From the NCBI GenBank assembly GCA_910585735.1, contig CAJUEU010000022.1, forward strand, positions 1 through 29,825: DNA of 29,825 nucleotides. Reading direction: 5' to 3'. Position numbers and translations under genes: made by a program. The notes under the pieces were generated by a model. The model was not told the DNA's origin. It did not search any database and saw nothing but the letters and a program-made list of their open reading frames with translations. Shown here piece by piece: positions 14,659-22,223 of the stretch; position 1 is the first letter of the stretch, and each line of letters begins with the position of its first letter. The DNA is from an uncultured Oscillospiraceae bacterium (GTDB lineage Bacteria > Bacillota > Clostridia > Oscillospirales > Oscillospiraceae).

Positions 14659-14730
14659 CCATACCGGGGTATACTAACCCTTTGAACAATGCCCGGTCCG
14701 CTGTGCCGCGGCAGGGAAAGGAGCTCCCTC

Positions 14731-15798
14731 ATGGCAGCCAAGAAAAGAAAGAAAAGAGCGAAAAAAAGACGGCCCTCGCCTGTGGTTCGGGCTTTTAAGG
14801 GCCTTTACGCCACTCTGGTGGTCTTCTCCGCTATTGTGGTGGGTCTCTATGGCCTCTATAAATTTTCCGCCCAAAAGCCCACGATGGAGGGCAGCGAGAC
14901 TCCGCCCCGGCCCACCTCCAACATCGTGGTCACCGACAACCCCGACACCAAGGACGACGAGAGCCAGTACCTCGTCCGCAAAAAGGATACCTGGACCTTC
15001 CTGCTGGTTGCTAAGGACCAGGTCAGCGGCAGCACCGACACCATTATGGTATGCACCTACGACACGGCCAACCAGAAGGTGGGGCTGGTCTCCATCCCAC
15101 GGGACACCCTGGTGGTCCGGGAGGGATGGAAATACCGCCGAATCAACGCCGCTTACGCCAGCGGCGGCATGGAGGAGCTGATGGCGGCCGCCGGGGAGAT
15201 CCTGGGGTTCCCCATCGACCACTATGTGCTGATCAACACCAAGATTTTCGTGGAGCTCATCGACGCGGTGGGTGGGGTGGATTTTGACGTGCCCGTCCAC
15301 ATGGCCTACGACGACCCCTACCAGGACCTTCACATCCATTTTGAGCCCGGTCTTCAGCGCCTCTCGGGCAAAGAGGCCCTGGAGGTGGTCCGCTGTCGGA
15401 AGAATTCGGATGGTCCCGAGGGCCGGGAAATCTACGACGCATATCCCGACGCCGACATTGGCCGTACCCGGACTCAGCAGGCCATGGTGAAGACTGTGGC
15501 CAAGAAGGTCCTCTCCCAACCTCAAAAGCTGGGGGACTATATCCGCCTGTTCTTCCAGTATGTGGATACCGACCTGACCCTTGGCAACATGCTGTGGTTT
15601 GCCGAGCCCGCTTTGGGCTTTGACTTTGAAGATCTTACCACCGCCACCCTCCCCGGAAACGGCAACGCCACCTGGGGCAACCTTACCTACCTCTATGCTC
15701 TGGATGTGGAAGACTCCCTGGAGATCATCAACGACTGCCTTAACCCTTACACCACCCCCATCACCAAGGATATGGTAAAGATGCCCCAAGGCAAATGA
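14731..15798 (+). CDS. LCP-family (LytR-CpsA-Psr) cell-wall polymer ligase
   Basis: 355 residues. A very basic cytoplasmic N-terminus (K-K-R-K-K-R-A-K-K-R-R) and one membrane helix (about 25-43) anchor an extracellular LCP domain. Conserved parts are T-D-T-I-M-V-C-T-Y, V-S-I-P-R-D-T, R-I-N-A-A-Y-A-S-G-G, D-A-V-G-G-V-D-F, L-S-G-K-E-A-L-E-V-V-R-C-R and D-I-G-R-T-R-T-Q-Q; the Asp/Arg residues bind the polyprenyl-pyrophosphate substrate. Family members attach teichoic acid or capsule polymers to peptidoglycan. The ATG at 14731 has GGAAAGGAG just upstream; an earlier in-frame ATG (14689) lacks one. A TATACT at 14670-14675 may be its -10, with a weak -35. Confidence 0.93.
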   Translation: MAAKKRKKRAKKRRPSPVVRAFKGLYATLVVFSAIVVGLYGLYKFSAQKPTMEGSETPPRPTSNIVVTDNPDTKDDESQYLVRKKDTWTFLLVAKDQVSGSTDTIMVCTYDTANQKVGLVSIPRDTLVVREGWKYRRINAAYASGGMEELMAAAGEILGFPIDHYVLINTKIFVELIDAVGGVDFDVPVHMAYDDPYQDLHIHFEPGLQRLSGKEALEVVRCRKNSDGPEGREIYDAYPDADIGRTRTQQAMVKTVAKKVLSQPQKLGDYIRLFFQYVDTDLTLGNMLWFAEPALGFDFEDLTTATLPGNGNATWGNLTYLYALDVEDSLEIINDCLNPYTTPITKDMVKMPQGK

Positions 15799-15803
15799 CC
15801 ACA

Positions 15804-15839
15804 AAAAGCCCCCGCCGGATACTTTCGGCGGGGGCTTTT
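15804..15839. terminator. Bidirectional terminator between LCP and LysR genes
   Basis: AAAAGCCCCCGCCG (15804-15817) and CGGCGGGGGCTTTT (15826-15839) form a 14-bp stem with A and T runs on either side. It can stop both the rightward LCP transcript and the leftward LysR transcript, which converge here. Confidence 0.85.
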
Positions 15840-15846
15840 CATGGTG

Positions 15847-16749
15847 TCACAGTCCCTCCTCTATCCGTGGAAGGTATTCCTCCCGCAGATAGCGGCAAAA
15901 CATCCGGGCCAGATGGGCCGAAGGGGACGCCTCAGGGCAGAGAAGGGCCAGCTCCCAGGTATATCCCGGGAGAAGCGCTCCCCAGGTGTTTGGAATGTCA
16001 GCCTCCTCCCCCGGATAATAAATATCCAGTCCGGCGCACAGAGAGTGCTGGATGTGGTAAAAGGCGTCGATAGCGTTGGGGAGTACCCGATAATCCAGCC
16101 GGATCCCCTCCTTGCGGCAGTCCTCCCACAGGGGGACCGCCACCTTTTCCAGGCTGCCCATGCCCACCAGGGGCACCCCTGCCAGCTCCCGGAGGGTCAC
16201 GGCCTCCCGGCCGAACAGGGGCAATTTGTCCCCAACGTCCACCGCCACCGGGTAGGTCTTCAGCACGTGGACACGGCAGCCCGGTCGCTGTGTGGGCATC
16301 TGAAGCACACAGCCGCAGTCGGTCTCTCCGCTGAGGGCGGCGTCCACCACCTCATCCGCCGTCAGGGTCCGCACCTCCAAGCTAAGGTGGGGAAACCTGT
16401 CCTGAAATTCCTTGACGATCCGCTCCAAACCGGGGAGAAGAAACGTGAGCAAGCTCACCGAAAAGGCCACCCGCAGAGTAGCCTGCCGGCTGGCCAACCG
16501 GGAGAGCTCCCCGGTCATGGCGTCAAACCGGCCCACAACGTCAGTGGCCGAAAAAAGCAGGTACTCCCCATATTCCGTGAGGGAGAGATGGTTTTTCTCA
16601 TTGTTGAAGAGGGGCGCGCCGATCTCCTCCTCCAGGTTGGAAAGGGCCTGGCGGAGGGACTGCCGGGTGATGAAGAGCCCTTCGGCGGCCCGGGTGTAAT
16701 TTAGGGTCTCGGCGGTCTTGAGAAAGTAGCGTAGCTGGGTGATGTCCAT
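15847..16749 (-). CDS. LysR-family transcriptional regulator
   Basis: 300 residues. The N-terminal winged HTH (about 1-60) reads L-R-Y-F-L-K-T-A-E-T-L-N-Y-T-R-A-A-E-G-L-F-I-like, then S-N-L-E-E-E-I-G-A-P-L-F, the usual LysR recognition and wing region. A substrate-sensing LysR_substrate domain fills the rest. It is divergent from the Tat-exported FMN/FAD reductase, 143 bp apart. LysR proteins typically activate the divergent gene and repress themselves when their ligand, often the pathway substrate, is bound. Here that ligand would be the acceptor reduced by the enzyme (inference). The effector cannot be read from the sequence. Confidence 0.92.
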   Translation of the reverse strand: MDITQLRYFLKTAETLNYTRAAEGLFITRQSLRQALSNLEEEIGAPLFNNEKNHLSLTEYGEYLLFSATDVVGRFDAMTGELSRLASRQATLRVAFSVSLLTFLLPGLERIVKEFQDRFPHLSLEVRTLTADEVVDAALSGETDCGCVLQMPTQRPGCRVHVLKTYPVAVDVGDKLPLFGREAVTLRELAGVPLVGMGSLEKVAVPLWEDCRKEGIRLDYRVLPNAIDAFYHIQHSLCAGLDIYYPGEEADIPNTWGALLPGYTWELALLCPEASPSAHLARMFCRYLREEYLPRIEEGL

Positions 16750-16768
16750 AAAAAGGCTCTCCTCTCAT

Positions 16769-16838
16769 ACCGCAGTTTTTACCTGCGGTTACGTCAAAAT
16801 TATAACTCCTTTTTCCTTTTCTGTAAAGCTGATAAAAT
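16769..16838 (+). promoter_or_regulatory. LysR-type dyad and -10 of the reductase promoter
   Basis: ACCGCAG (16769-16775) and CTGCGGT (16783-16789) form a perfect 7-bp inverted repeat with a 7-bp spacer, i.e. the LysR T-N11-A style. A -10-like TAAAAT (16833-16838) with almost no -35 lies downstream; it predicts a start near 16845 and puts the dyad centre at about -66. A second dyad, AGCTG/CAGCT, lies near 16828-16848. A weak -35 plus an upstream dyad is the textbook form of a LysR-activated promoter. Confidence 0.6.
16799..16827 (-). promoter_or_regulatory. Promoter of the LysR regulator gene
   Basis: On the minus strand: TTTACA (16827-16822), 17-bp spacer, TATAAT (16804-16799). Transcription would start near 16792 and run straight through the ACCGCAG/CTGCGGT dyad, so a LysR protein bound there would block its own gene. 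Confidence 0.7.
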
Positions 16839-16892
16839 AGCAACAGCTGCAAAAACCCGAAAAAGCAACTTACATTTTAGGAGGAAATTGGA

Positions 16893-18908
16893 ATGAGCGA
16901 GAAGAAAAAGACCCTCTCCCGCCGAGAATTCCTGCGGGGAGCCGCCGGCACCGCCGGTATCGCCGCCCTGGGGATGCTCACCGCCTGCGGGAACGGTACC
17001 ACCGACACCACCCCCACCCCCGAGGGGGGCGAGGTGGTCAACAAGATCTATACCCCCGGCGAGTATACCGCTTCGGCCCAGGGCATGGAGAGCCTGGTCA
17101 CCGTCACCATCAAGGTGGACGAGACCAGCATCCTGGAGGCCACCGTGGACACCGCCGGTGAGACCGCCGGACTGGGTGAGCCTGCGGGCGCAAAGCTGGC
17201 CGAGGAGATCCTCAGCAAGCAGAGCATCGACATTGACGGGGTCTCCGGGGCCACCGTCACCTCCAAGGCCGCCAAGGCTGCTCTGGAGGAGTGTATTGCC
17301 AAGGCCAAGGGGGTGGACGTCTCCCTCATCCGGGGCGAGGGCGCCGGTAAGGAGGAGCAGGGCTCTGCCGACTGGCTGGGCGCCGCCCCCGAGATCAAGG
17401 ACAGCGATGTGGTGGGGACCTACGACACCGAGGTGCTGGTCATCGGCGCCGGCACCGCCGGCCTCTTTGCCGCCTGCGCCGCCGTGGAGGAGGGCGCCAA
17501 GACCATCCTCATCGAGAAGATGGGGGAGGAGTACGGCGGCTCCGGCGTCCGGGACACCCTGGCGGCCATCGGCTCCAAGCAGCAGCTCGCCGAGAATGGC
17601 AATCCCGACAAATTTGGTGTCATCACCGAGATGTACCGCCAGTCCAACGGCTACGGCGACCAGCGGCTCTACAAGGTCTGGGCCGACGAGTCGGGCGAGG
17701 CCATCGACTGGTACACCGAGCGGTGTGCCGAGGGGGGCCTTTCCATCCGCTTTGAGAAGGACGACCACTCCAGGGACGTGCGCTATCCCATCTATGATGT
17801 GGGCCACTCCCTCCAGACCAGCCAGACTTTGGGGGCCCATGGTGCCACCGCCAACATTCTGAAGGCCTATGGCAAGAACCTGGGCCTTGAGATCCATTAC
17901 GAGACCTCCCTGGTGGAGCTCATCAAGGAGGGGGATAAGGTCACGGGCATCTATGCCAGGACAAACGAGGGCTTTGTGCGCTACAACGCCAGCAAGGGCG
18001 TCATCGTCTGTGCCGGCGGTTACAGCCTCAATATGGACATGATGAATGCCCTTCAGCCCGAGTCGGCCAAGATGATCAACATCAACTACTCCTACCCCGG
18101 CAGCCAGGGCGACGGCATCAAGGCCTGCCTGTGGGCCGGGGCCGCCATGGACGAGACCCACTGCGGTATGTTCTTTGACCGGGGCGGCATCGCCCCTGAC
18201 CAGGTGGGCTGTGAGCAAGAGGGCTTCCTCTTCTGGATGGGCTCCCAGCCCTTCCTGAAGGTGGGCCTGGACGGCAAGCGGTTCACCAATGAGAGTGGCT
18301 GCTACGACCACATCCTCCACGATGCCTGGAACCTGCCCGGTCATACCTACGCCATGGTGTGGGACGCCGACTACAAGAAGGACATGGAGCGCTTCGACAC
18401 CCACGGGTGCAGCCGGATGTTCCCCCATGTCAACGGTGCTGAGTCGGTGTGGCCTCTGGAGGAGCTCAATGAGCCCGCCTTTATGACCCCCTACCGGGAG
18501 GCCGGGCTGGTGGTGAAGGCCGACACCATTGAGGAGCTGGCACAGAAGCTGGGCCTCCCCGGGGAGGACTTCAAGGCCACCGTAGAGCGCTACAATGAGC
18601 TTTACGACAAGCAGAACGACGAGGATTTCGGCAAGGAGGCCTTCCGCCTGTCCCAGCTGCGCACCGCTCCCTTCGAGGGGGTGCGGATGTCGGGGGGCTA
18701 CTTCATCTGCACCATGGATGGTATCAAGATCGACACCAACATGAACGCTCTGGACACCGAAGGCAAGCCCATCGAGGGCCTCTATGTGGCGGGCGACAGC
18801 TCGGGCAGCTACTTTGACACCAGCTACCCCAACCTGCTGGCGGGCTGCGCCGCCGGGCGGAGCGTCACCTTCGGCCGTCGGGCCGGCAAGCTGGCGGCTC
18901 ATCGATAA
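16893..18908 (+). CDS. Tat-exported flavinylated FMN/FAD reductase lipoprotein (fumarate-reductase-like)
   Basis: 671 residues. Twin-Arg signal S-R-R-E-F-L-R-G (9-16) and a lipobox-like Cys32 place it outside the membrane. An FMN-binding domain (about 50-140) carries D115-G-V-S-G-A-T121, the ApbE flavinylation motif, with FMN expected on Thr121. An FAD domain of the fumarate reductase/succinate dehydrogenase flavoprotein type follows from V-I-G-A-G-T-A-G-L (183-191). Such proteins take electrons from a membrane flavin/quinone chain and reduce an organic acceptor. Active-site differences are telling. In the N-E-x3-R-D proton-donor motif of fumarate reductases, N466-E-S-G-C-Y471-D has Tyr for Arg. 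The usual A-N-R-L-G-G-N is S-Y-P-N-L-L-A-G. So fumarate is unlikely; the acceptor is unknown. Start: TAGGAGGAAA precedes the ATG. The divergent LysR gene probably controls it. Confidence 0.88.
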   Translation: MSEKKKTLSRREFLRGAAGTAGIAALGMLTACGNGTTDTTPTPEGGEVVNKIYTPGEYTASAQGMESLVTVTIKVDETSILEATVDTAGETAGLGEPAGAKLAEEILSKQSIDIDGVSGATVTSKAAKAALEECIAKAKGVDVSLIRGEGAGKEEQGSADWLGAAPEIKDSDVVGTYDTEVLVIGAGTAGLFAACAAVEEGAKTILIEKMGEEYGGSGVRDTLAAIGSKQQLAENGNPDKFGVITEMYRQSNGYGDQRLYKVWADESGEAIDWYTERCAEGGLSIRFEKDDHSRDVRYPIYDVGHSLQTSQTLGAHGATANILKAYGKNLGLEIHYETSLVELIKEGDKVTGIYARTNEGFVRYNASKGVIVCAGGYSLNMDMMNALQPESAKMININYSYPGSQGDGIKACLWAGAAMDETHCGMFFDRGGIAPDQVGCEQEGFLFWMGSQPFLKVGLDGKRFTNESGCYDHILHDAWNLPGHTYAMVWDADYKKDMERFDTHGCSRMFPHVNGAESVWPLEELNEPAFMTPYREAGLVVKADTIEELAQKLGLPGEDFKATVERYNELYDKQNDEDFGKEAFRLSQLRTAPFEGVRMSGGYFICTMDGIKIDTNMNALDTEGKPIEGLYVAGDSSGSYFDTSYPNLLAGCAAGRSVTFGRRAGKLAAHR

Positions 18909-18934
18909 GCTCCCCTTTCCATTCGTTTTCTTTG

Positions 18935-18970
18935 GAGCGGGCAGGCCCTTGCGGTCTGCCCGCTCTCTGC
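18935..18970 (+). terminator. Probable terminator after the reductase
   Basis: GAGCGGGCAG (18935-18944) pairs perfectly with CTGCCCGCTC (18956-18965). The following sequence is only moderately T-rich (TCTGCTTC). Confidence 0.5.
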
Positions 18971-19037
18971 TTCAAAAAGGCACGAAAGGGAGAATTTGCC
19001 CATTTGCACAATTCACATTTTGTTTACGTTTCCTTTC

Positions 19038-19066
19038 TTGACCTTTTCTTACAAAGAGGCTATGAT
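19038..19066 (+). promoter_or_regulatory. Promoter of the membrane/zinc-ribbon gene
   Basis: TTGACC (19038-19043), 17-bp spacer, TATGAT (19061-19066). The -10 overlaps an in-frame ATG at 19062, which rules that ATG out as the start and supports the GTG at 19101. Confidence 0.7.
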
Positions 19067-19100
19067 AAGGAGTATCTATCTGGAATCGGAGGTGAGGCCG

Positions 19101-19490
19101 GTGAACTGGCTCCAGCGTTTCATGTACGGACGGTATGGTAACGATCAGTTAAATCTGGCGCTGATGGGTCTCTACCTGGTCCTCTACCTTATCTCCTCCC
19201 TGTTTCGGGTCGATAGCCTGGCCCTTCTGGCTACCGTTCTTCCAGCCATCATGCTCCTTCGGATGCTTTCCAGACACCCGGAAAAACGCCGGGCGGAGAA
19301 CGCCAAATTTTTGGAGCTGGTGCGCCCTATCGTCCGCTGGTACAATGTAAAAAAGTGCCGCCGCCAGGACCGGGAGCACTGCTATTTTCGGTGCCCCAAC
19401 TGCGGCCAGCAGCTCCGGGTCCCCAAGGGTAAGGGCAAGCTCTCCATTACCTGCCGAAGCTGTGGAGTGTCCTTTGAGAAAAAGACCTGA
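19101..19490 (+). CDS. Small membrane protein with C-terminal zinc ribbon
   Basis: 129 residues from a GTG with GGAGGTGA (19088-19095) 5 nt upstream. After a short N-terminus (N-W-L-Q-R-F-M-Y-G-R-Y-G) come two membrane helices (about 18-34 and 38-54). A basic cytoplasmic segment and a zinc ribbon with C98-x2-C101 and C118-x2-C121 follow. The layout resembles short, uncharacterised two-helix/zinc-ribbon proteins found in many Oscillospiraceae; I know no function. It has its own promoter and terminator and no functional link to its neighbours. Confidence 0.8.
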   Translation: MNWLQRFMYGRYGNDQLNLALMGLYLVLYLISSLFRVDSLALLATVLPAIMLLRMLSRHPEKRRAENAKFLELVRPIVRWYNVKKCRRQDREHCYFRCPNCGQQLRVPKGKGKLSITCRSCGVSFEKKT

Positions 19491-19498
19491 ATCACGTG

Positions 19499-19532
19499 AA
19501 ACGCCGGAAGGAATACGCTTCCGGCGTTTTTA
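19499..19532 (+). terminator. Terminator of the zinc-ribbon gene
   Basis: AAACGCCGGAAG (19499-19510) pairs with CTTCCGGCGTTT (19518-19529), followed by further T residues. A strong intrinsic terminator. Confidence 0.85.
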
Positions 19533-19569
19533 TACCTCAAAGGCATTTTCTGTCATTCTGTATAGGTAT

Positions 19570-19598
19570 TCGACATGGAGCCTTTGACGGTGTATAAT
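19570..19598 (+). promoter_or_regulatory. Promoter of the serine-hydrolase pseudogene
   Basis: TCGACA (19570-19575), 17-bp spacer, TATAAT (19593-19598). It lies upstream of the ATG at 19659 and excludes the earlier in-frame ATG at 19575, which overlaps the -35. The promoter looks intact although the gene is frameshifted. Confidence 0.7.
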
Positions 19599-19658
19599 CA
19601 CCCACAGACCCGGCGAGTCGCCCCACTGTACCGAAACCCACTGGCAAAGGAGGACCTC

Positions 19659-20758
19659 ATGAAACGAACTGTATCCCTTTTAACTGCCTCCTTACTGCTT
19701 CTCTCTCTGACAGCCTGCGGCAATGAAAGCATCCCAAGCCCCACACCCTCCCAGCCTGTGGCCGAGGCCACCCCAACAACCACGCCGGAACCTACGCCCC
19801 AGCCCACGCCCTGGAACTGGCCGGAGGGAGCCCCGGAGGAACAGGGGATAGACCCCGGCATGCTGGAAAAGCTCCACGCTGACCTGGACGCCTCCGATGT
19901 TCGGTCCGCCCTGGTGGTCCGAAACGGCGTATTGGTGGATGAATACTACAAGGAGGGCTTTGACGAAACGAGCGTCTTTTCCCTCCAGTCCTGCTCCAAG
20001 AGCGTCACCAGCGCCCTGGTGGGTCTTGCCATTGAGCAGGGGTACATCCAGGGAGTGGATGTGCCCATCTCGGACTATTTCCCCCATCTGCTGGACTCAA
20101 GCAGCCCCTACGCCGGAGAGATCACCCTTTGGCACCTTCTTACCCACACCACCGGCTTCTACGGCACCGACAACGAGCTGTGGGAGGTCTGGCGGAGCTC
20201 GGACAACTGGGTGGACTATGTGCTGGAGCAGTCCATCGTGACCCGGCCCGGCGCTGCCTTCAACTACTCCACCGGCAACTCTCACCTGCTGGGGGTCATT
20301 GTGGAGCTGGCGGAAAAAGCCTTCTGGAATACGGAAAAGAGGTGCTTTTTGATCCCCTGGACATGGACAGCGTCACCTGTGGCACAGACCCCCAGGGCAA
20401 CTGTGACGGGGGCAACGGCTTTTCCATGAGCCTTCAGGACATGGCGAAATTCGGCCAGCTTTTCCTCCAGGGCGGCGTCTGGGAGGGGAAGCAGGTCATC
20501 CCGAAGGGTTGGGTGGAGGACTCCACTGCCCTTCAGTTCAAGCGAAATACGGGCTCCGCCGACTACGGCTACCAGTGGTGGGTACGCACATTCGGGGCGG
20601 GGCAGTACCCCGCCTTCTTTGCCCAGGGCCATTTTGGACAGTATATTTTTGTGGTCCCCGCTCTGGAGCTGGTGGTAGCTGTCACCAGCCACCACACAGG
20701 CTCCAGCAGTATGTACTGGCGGCTGATGAACGACATTGTGGCCGGGTGCGAGACTTAA
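19659..20758 (+). pseudogene. Frameshifted beta-lactamase-family serine hydrolase lipoprotein
   Basis: Would be about 366 residues but is split by a single-base loss near 20311-20319 (GGCGGAAAAAGCC), where the frame moves by -1. Part 1 (19659 to about 20312) has a lipoprotein signal (L-T-A-C, Cys20), a Pro/Thr spacer, and catalytic S111-C-S-K114, the SxxK motif of class C beta-lactamases and related esterases/peptidases. It also has F-N-Y-S-T-G-N-S-H, the usual Tyr motif region. Part 2 (to 20758) has L-L-E-Y-G-K-E-V-L-F-D-P-L, then Q-W-W-V and G-H-F-G-Q-Y near the end. Restoring one base after A-G gives a normal family protein. AAAGGAGG precedes the ATG. It could be a young pseudogene or a sequencing/assembly error in the A-run. 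Confidence 0.85.
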
Positions 20759-20761
20759 ATG

Positions 20762-20798
20762 AAGCCGGAGAAGGAAAATCTTCCCTCTCCGGCTTTTT
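20762..20798 (+). terminator. Terminator after the serine-hydrolase pseudogene
   Basis: AAGCCGGAGA (20762-20771) pairs with TCTCCGGCTT (20786-20795), with an inner GGAA/TTCC, then T residues to 20798. It also separates the convergent mnmE gene. Confidence 0.8.
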
Positions 20799-20849
20799 CT
20801 CTTTCATGTACCAAATACATAGCAGCCCCGGTGTATTGGGAATCACAAA

Positions 20850-22220
20850 TCATTTTCCCACGCAGAACCGGGAGAAAATACGGTCTGTGATATCCTCCCG
20901 AAGGTTTTTTCCCGTGAGCTCCCCCAAGGCGGAAAGTGCCTCCTCCACATCGGTGAGGAGGGCGTCCGGGGTGACCTCATGTTCCAGGGCGAAAAGGGCT
21001 CGCTCCACCCCCGTCCTGGCCCGGGAGACCGCCTCAGCCTGCCGGGCATTGGTGAGCAGAGCCTGGTCCTCCCCCGCCTCCCCGGCGGGAAAGAGCCCGG
21101 AGACCAGCTCACCCAACCTGTCCAGTCCCTCCCCTGTCCGGGCGGAGAGGGCCACCGCGGGGGGAAGGTCCAGGTTCAAGATGGGAACGGGAGCCTGTGC
21201 CAGGTCGGTCTTGGTCCGCACCAGGACGGTGGGAGCCAGGTCCATGGCCTCCCACAGCAAGACGCGCTCCTCTTCGGTGGGGACCTTGCTGCTGTCCCAA
21301 AGCACCAGAATAAGCTCCGCGTCCTCCATAGCCCGGCGGGAGCGTTCCACTCCCAGCCGCTCCACCGGGTCGGCGGTCTCCCGGAGCCCGGCGGTGTCGA
21401 TGAGCCGGAGGAGCACACCACCCAAGACACATTTTGCCTCCACCGTGTCCCGGGTGGTACCCGGAATGTCGGTAACGATGGCCCGCTCATAGCCCACCAG
21501 GGCGTTGAGCAGGGTGGATTTCCCCACGTTGGGCATACCCACGATGGCGGTGGACACCCCACGGGTAAGTACCCGGCCCCTCCGATGGGTGTCCAGCAGG
21601 TCGGAAAGGCCCTTTTGGGCCTTGGTCAGAGACTCTTTCAATCCCTCGGCGGTGAAGGGATCCAGGTCCTCGTCCGGGTAGTCCAGCACGGCGTGGAAAT
21701 GGGCCATCACGTCCAGAAGGCCGCTGTACAGTTCTTCCCCCCGGCGTGAGAGGGTCCCCGAGAGCTGGCCCGCCGCGGTGCGGGCGGCGGCGGGGGTCTC
21801 GGCATCGATGAGGTCCATGACAGCTTCGGCCGCCGTCAGGTCCAGCTTGCCGCCGAGAAAGGCCCGGCGGGTAAATTCCCCCGGCCCGGCCTGCCTTGCC
21901 CCGGCGGCAAAAAGGGCCTCCAGAGCCAGGGAGAGCACCATGGGAGAGCCGTGGCAGTGAAGCTCAGCGGTATCCTCCCCGGTGTAGCTGTGGGGCGCTT
22001 TGGCATAGGTACACAGGACCTTGTCCAGCAGCCGTCCCTCCGTGTCCCGGAGGTCGCCGTAGACCAGGCGTCCGGGGGCATGGGCGGTAAGGGGCTTGCC
22101 GTCCAGGGGGGTAAAGCACTTTTCCGCGCACTGGGCCGCCCCCGGCCCGGAAAGCCGGAGGATGCCGATGGCGGTTCGGCCCCGGCCCGTGGCCAAGGCG
22201 GCGATGAGGTCATTGGCCAC
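20850..22220 (-). CDS. mnmE: tRNA modification GTPase MnmE
   Basis: 456 residues. With MnmG it installs the cmnm5 group on the wobble uridine of several tRNAs. The N-terminal tetrahydrofolate-binding domain begins D-L-I-A-A-L-A-T-G-R-G-R-T-A-I-G. The helical domain is split by a Ras-like G domain: G-M-P-N-V-G-K-S-T-L (G1), D-T-A-G-L-R-E (G3) and T-K-T-D (G4; usually N-K-x-D). The C-terminal C-V-G-K motif is intact. The start is GTG, with GGAGGG 7 nt upstream. It lies 3 bp after galM, so the two are co-transcribed. mnmG, the usual partner, is not adjacent. Confidence 0.95.
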   Translation of the reverse strand: MANDLIAALATGRGRTAIGILRLSGPGAAQCAEKCFTPLDGKPLTAHAPGRLVYGDLRDTEGRLLDKVLCTYAKAPHSYTGEDTAELHCHGSPMVLSLALEALFAAGARQAGPGEFTRRAFLGGKLDLTAAEAVMDLIDAETPAAARTAAGQLSGTLSRRGEELYSGLLDVMAHFHAVLDYPDEDLDPFTAEGLKESLTKAQKGLSDLLDTHRRGRVLTRGVSTAIVGMPNVGKSTLLNALVGYERAIVTDIPGTTRDTVEAKCVLGGVLLRLIDTAGLRETADPVERLGVERSRRAMEDAELILVLWDSSKVPTEEERVLLWEAMDLAPTVLVRTKTDLAQAPVPILNLDLPPAVALSARTGEGLDRLGELVSGLFPAGEAGEDQALLTNARQAEAVSRARTGVERALFALEHEVTPDALLTDVEEALSALGELTGKNLREDITDRIFSRFCVGK

Positions 22221-22223
22221 CAG

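Noticed and set aside
16800..18902. A 700-residue minus-strand open frame opposite the FMN/FAD reductase
   Set aside because: It is a composition shadow: repetitive Gly/Val/His/Leu content, no motif, and the plus-strand protein is clearly real.
20311..20319. Programmed -1 frameshift to join the two serine-hydrolase halves
   Set aside because: The zero-frame codons GAA-AAA re-pair poorly in the -1 frame at the P-site, and no downstream stimulatory stem or upstream Shine-Dalgarno-like signal was evident. A simple deletion or base error is more likely.
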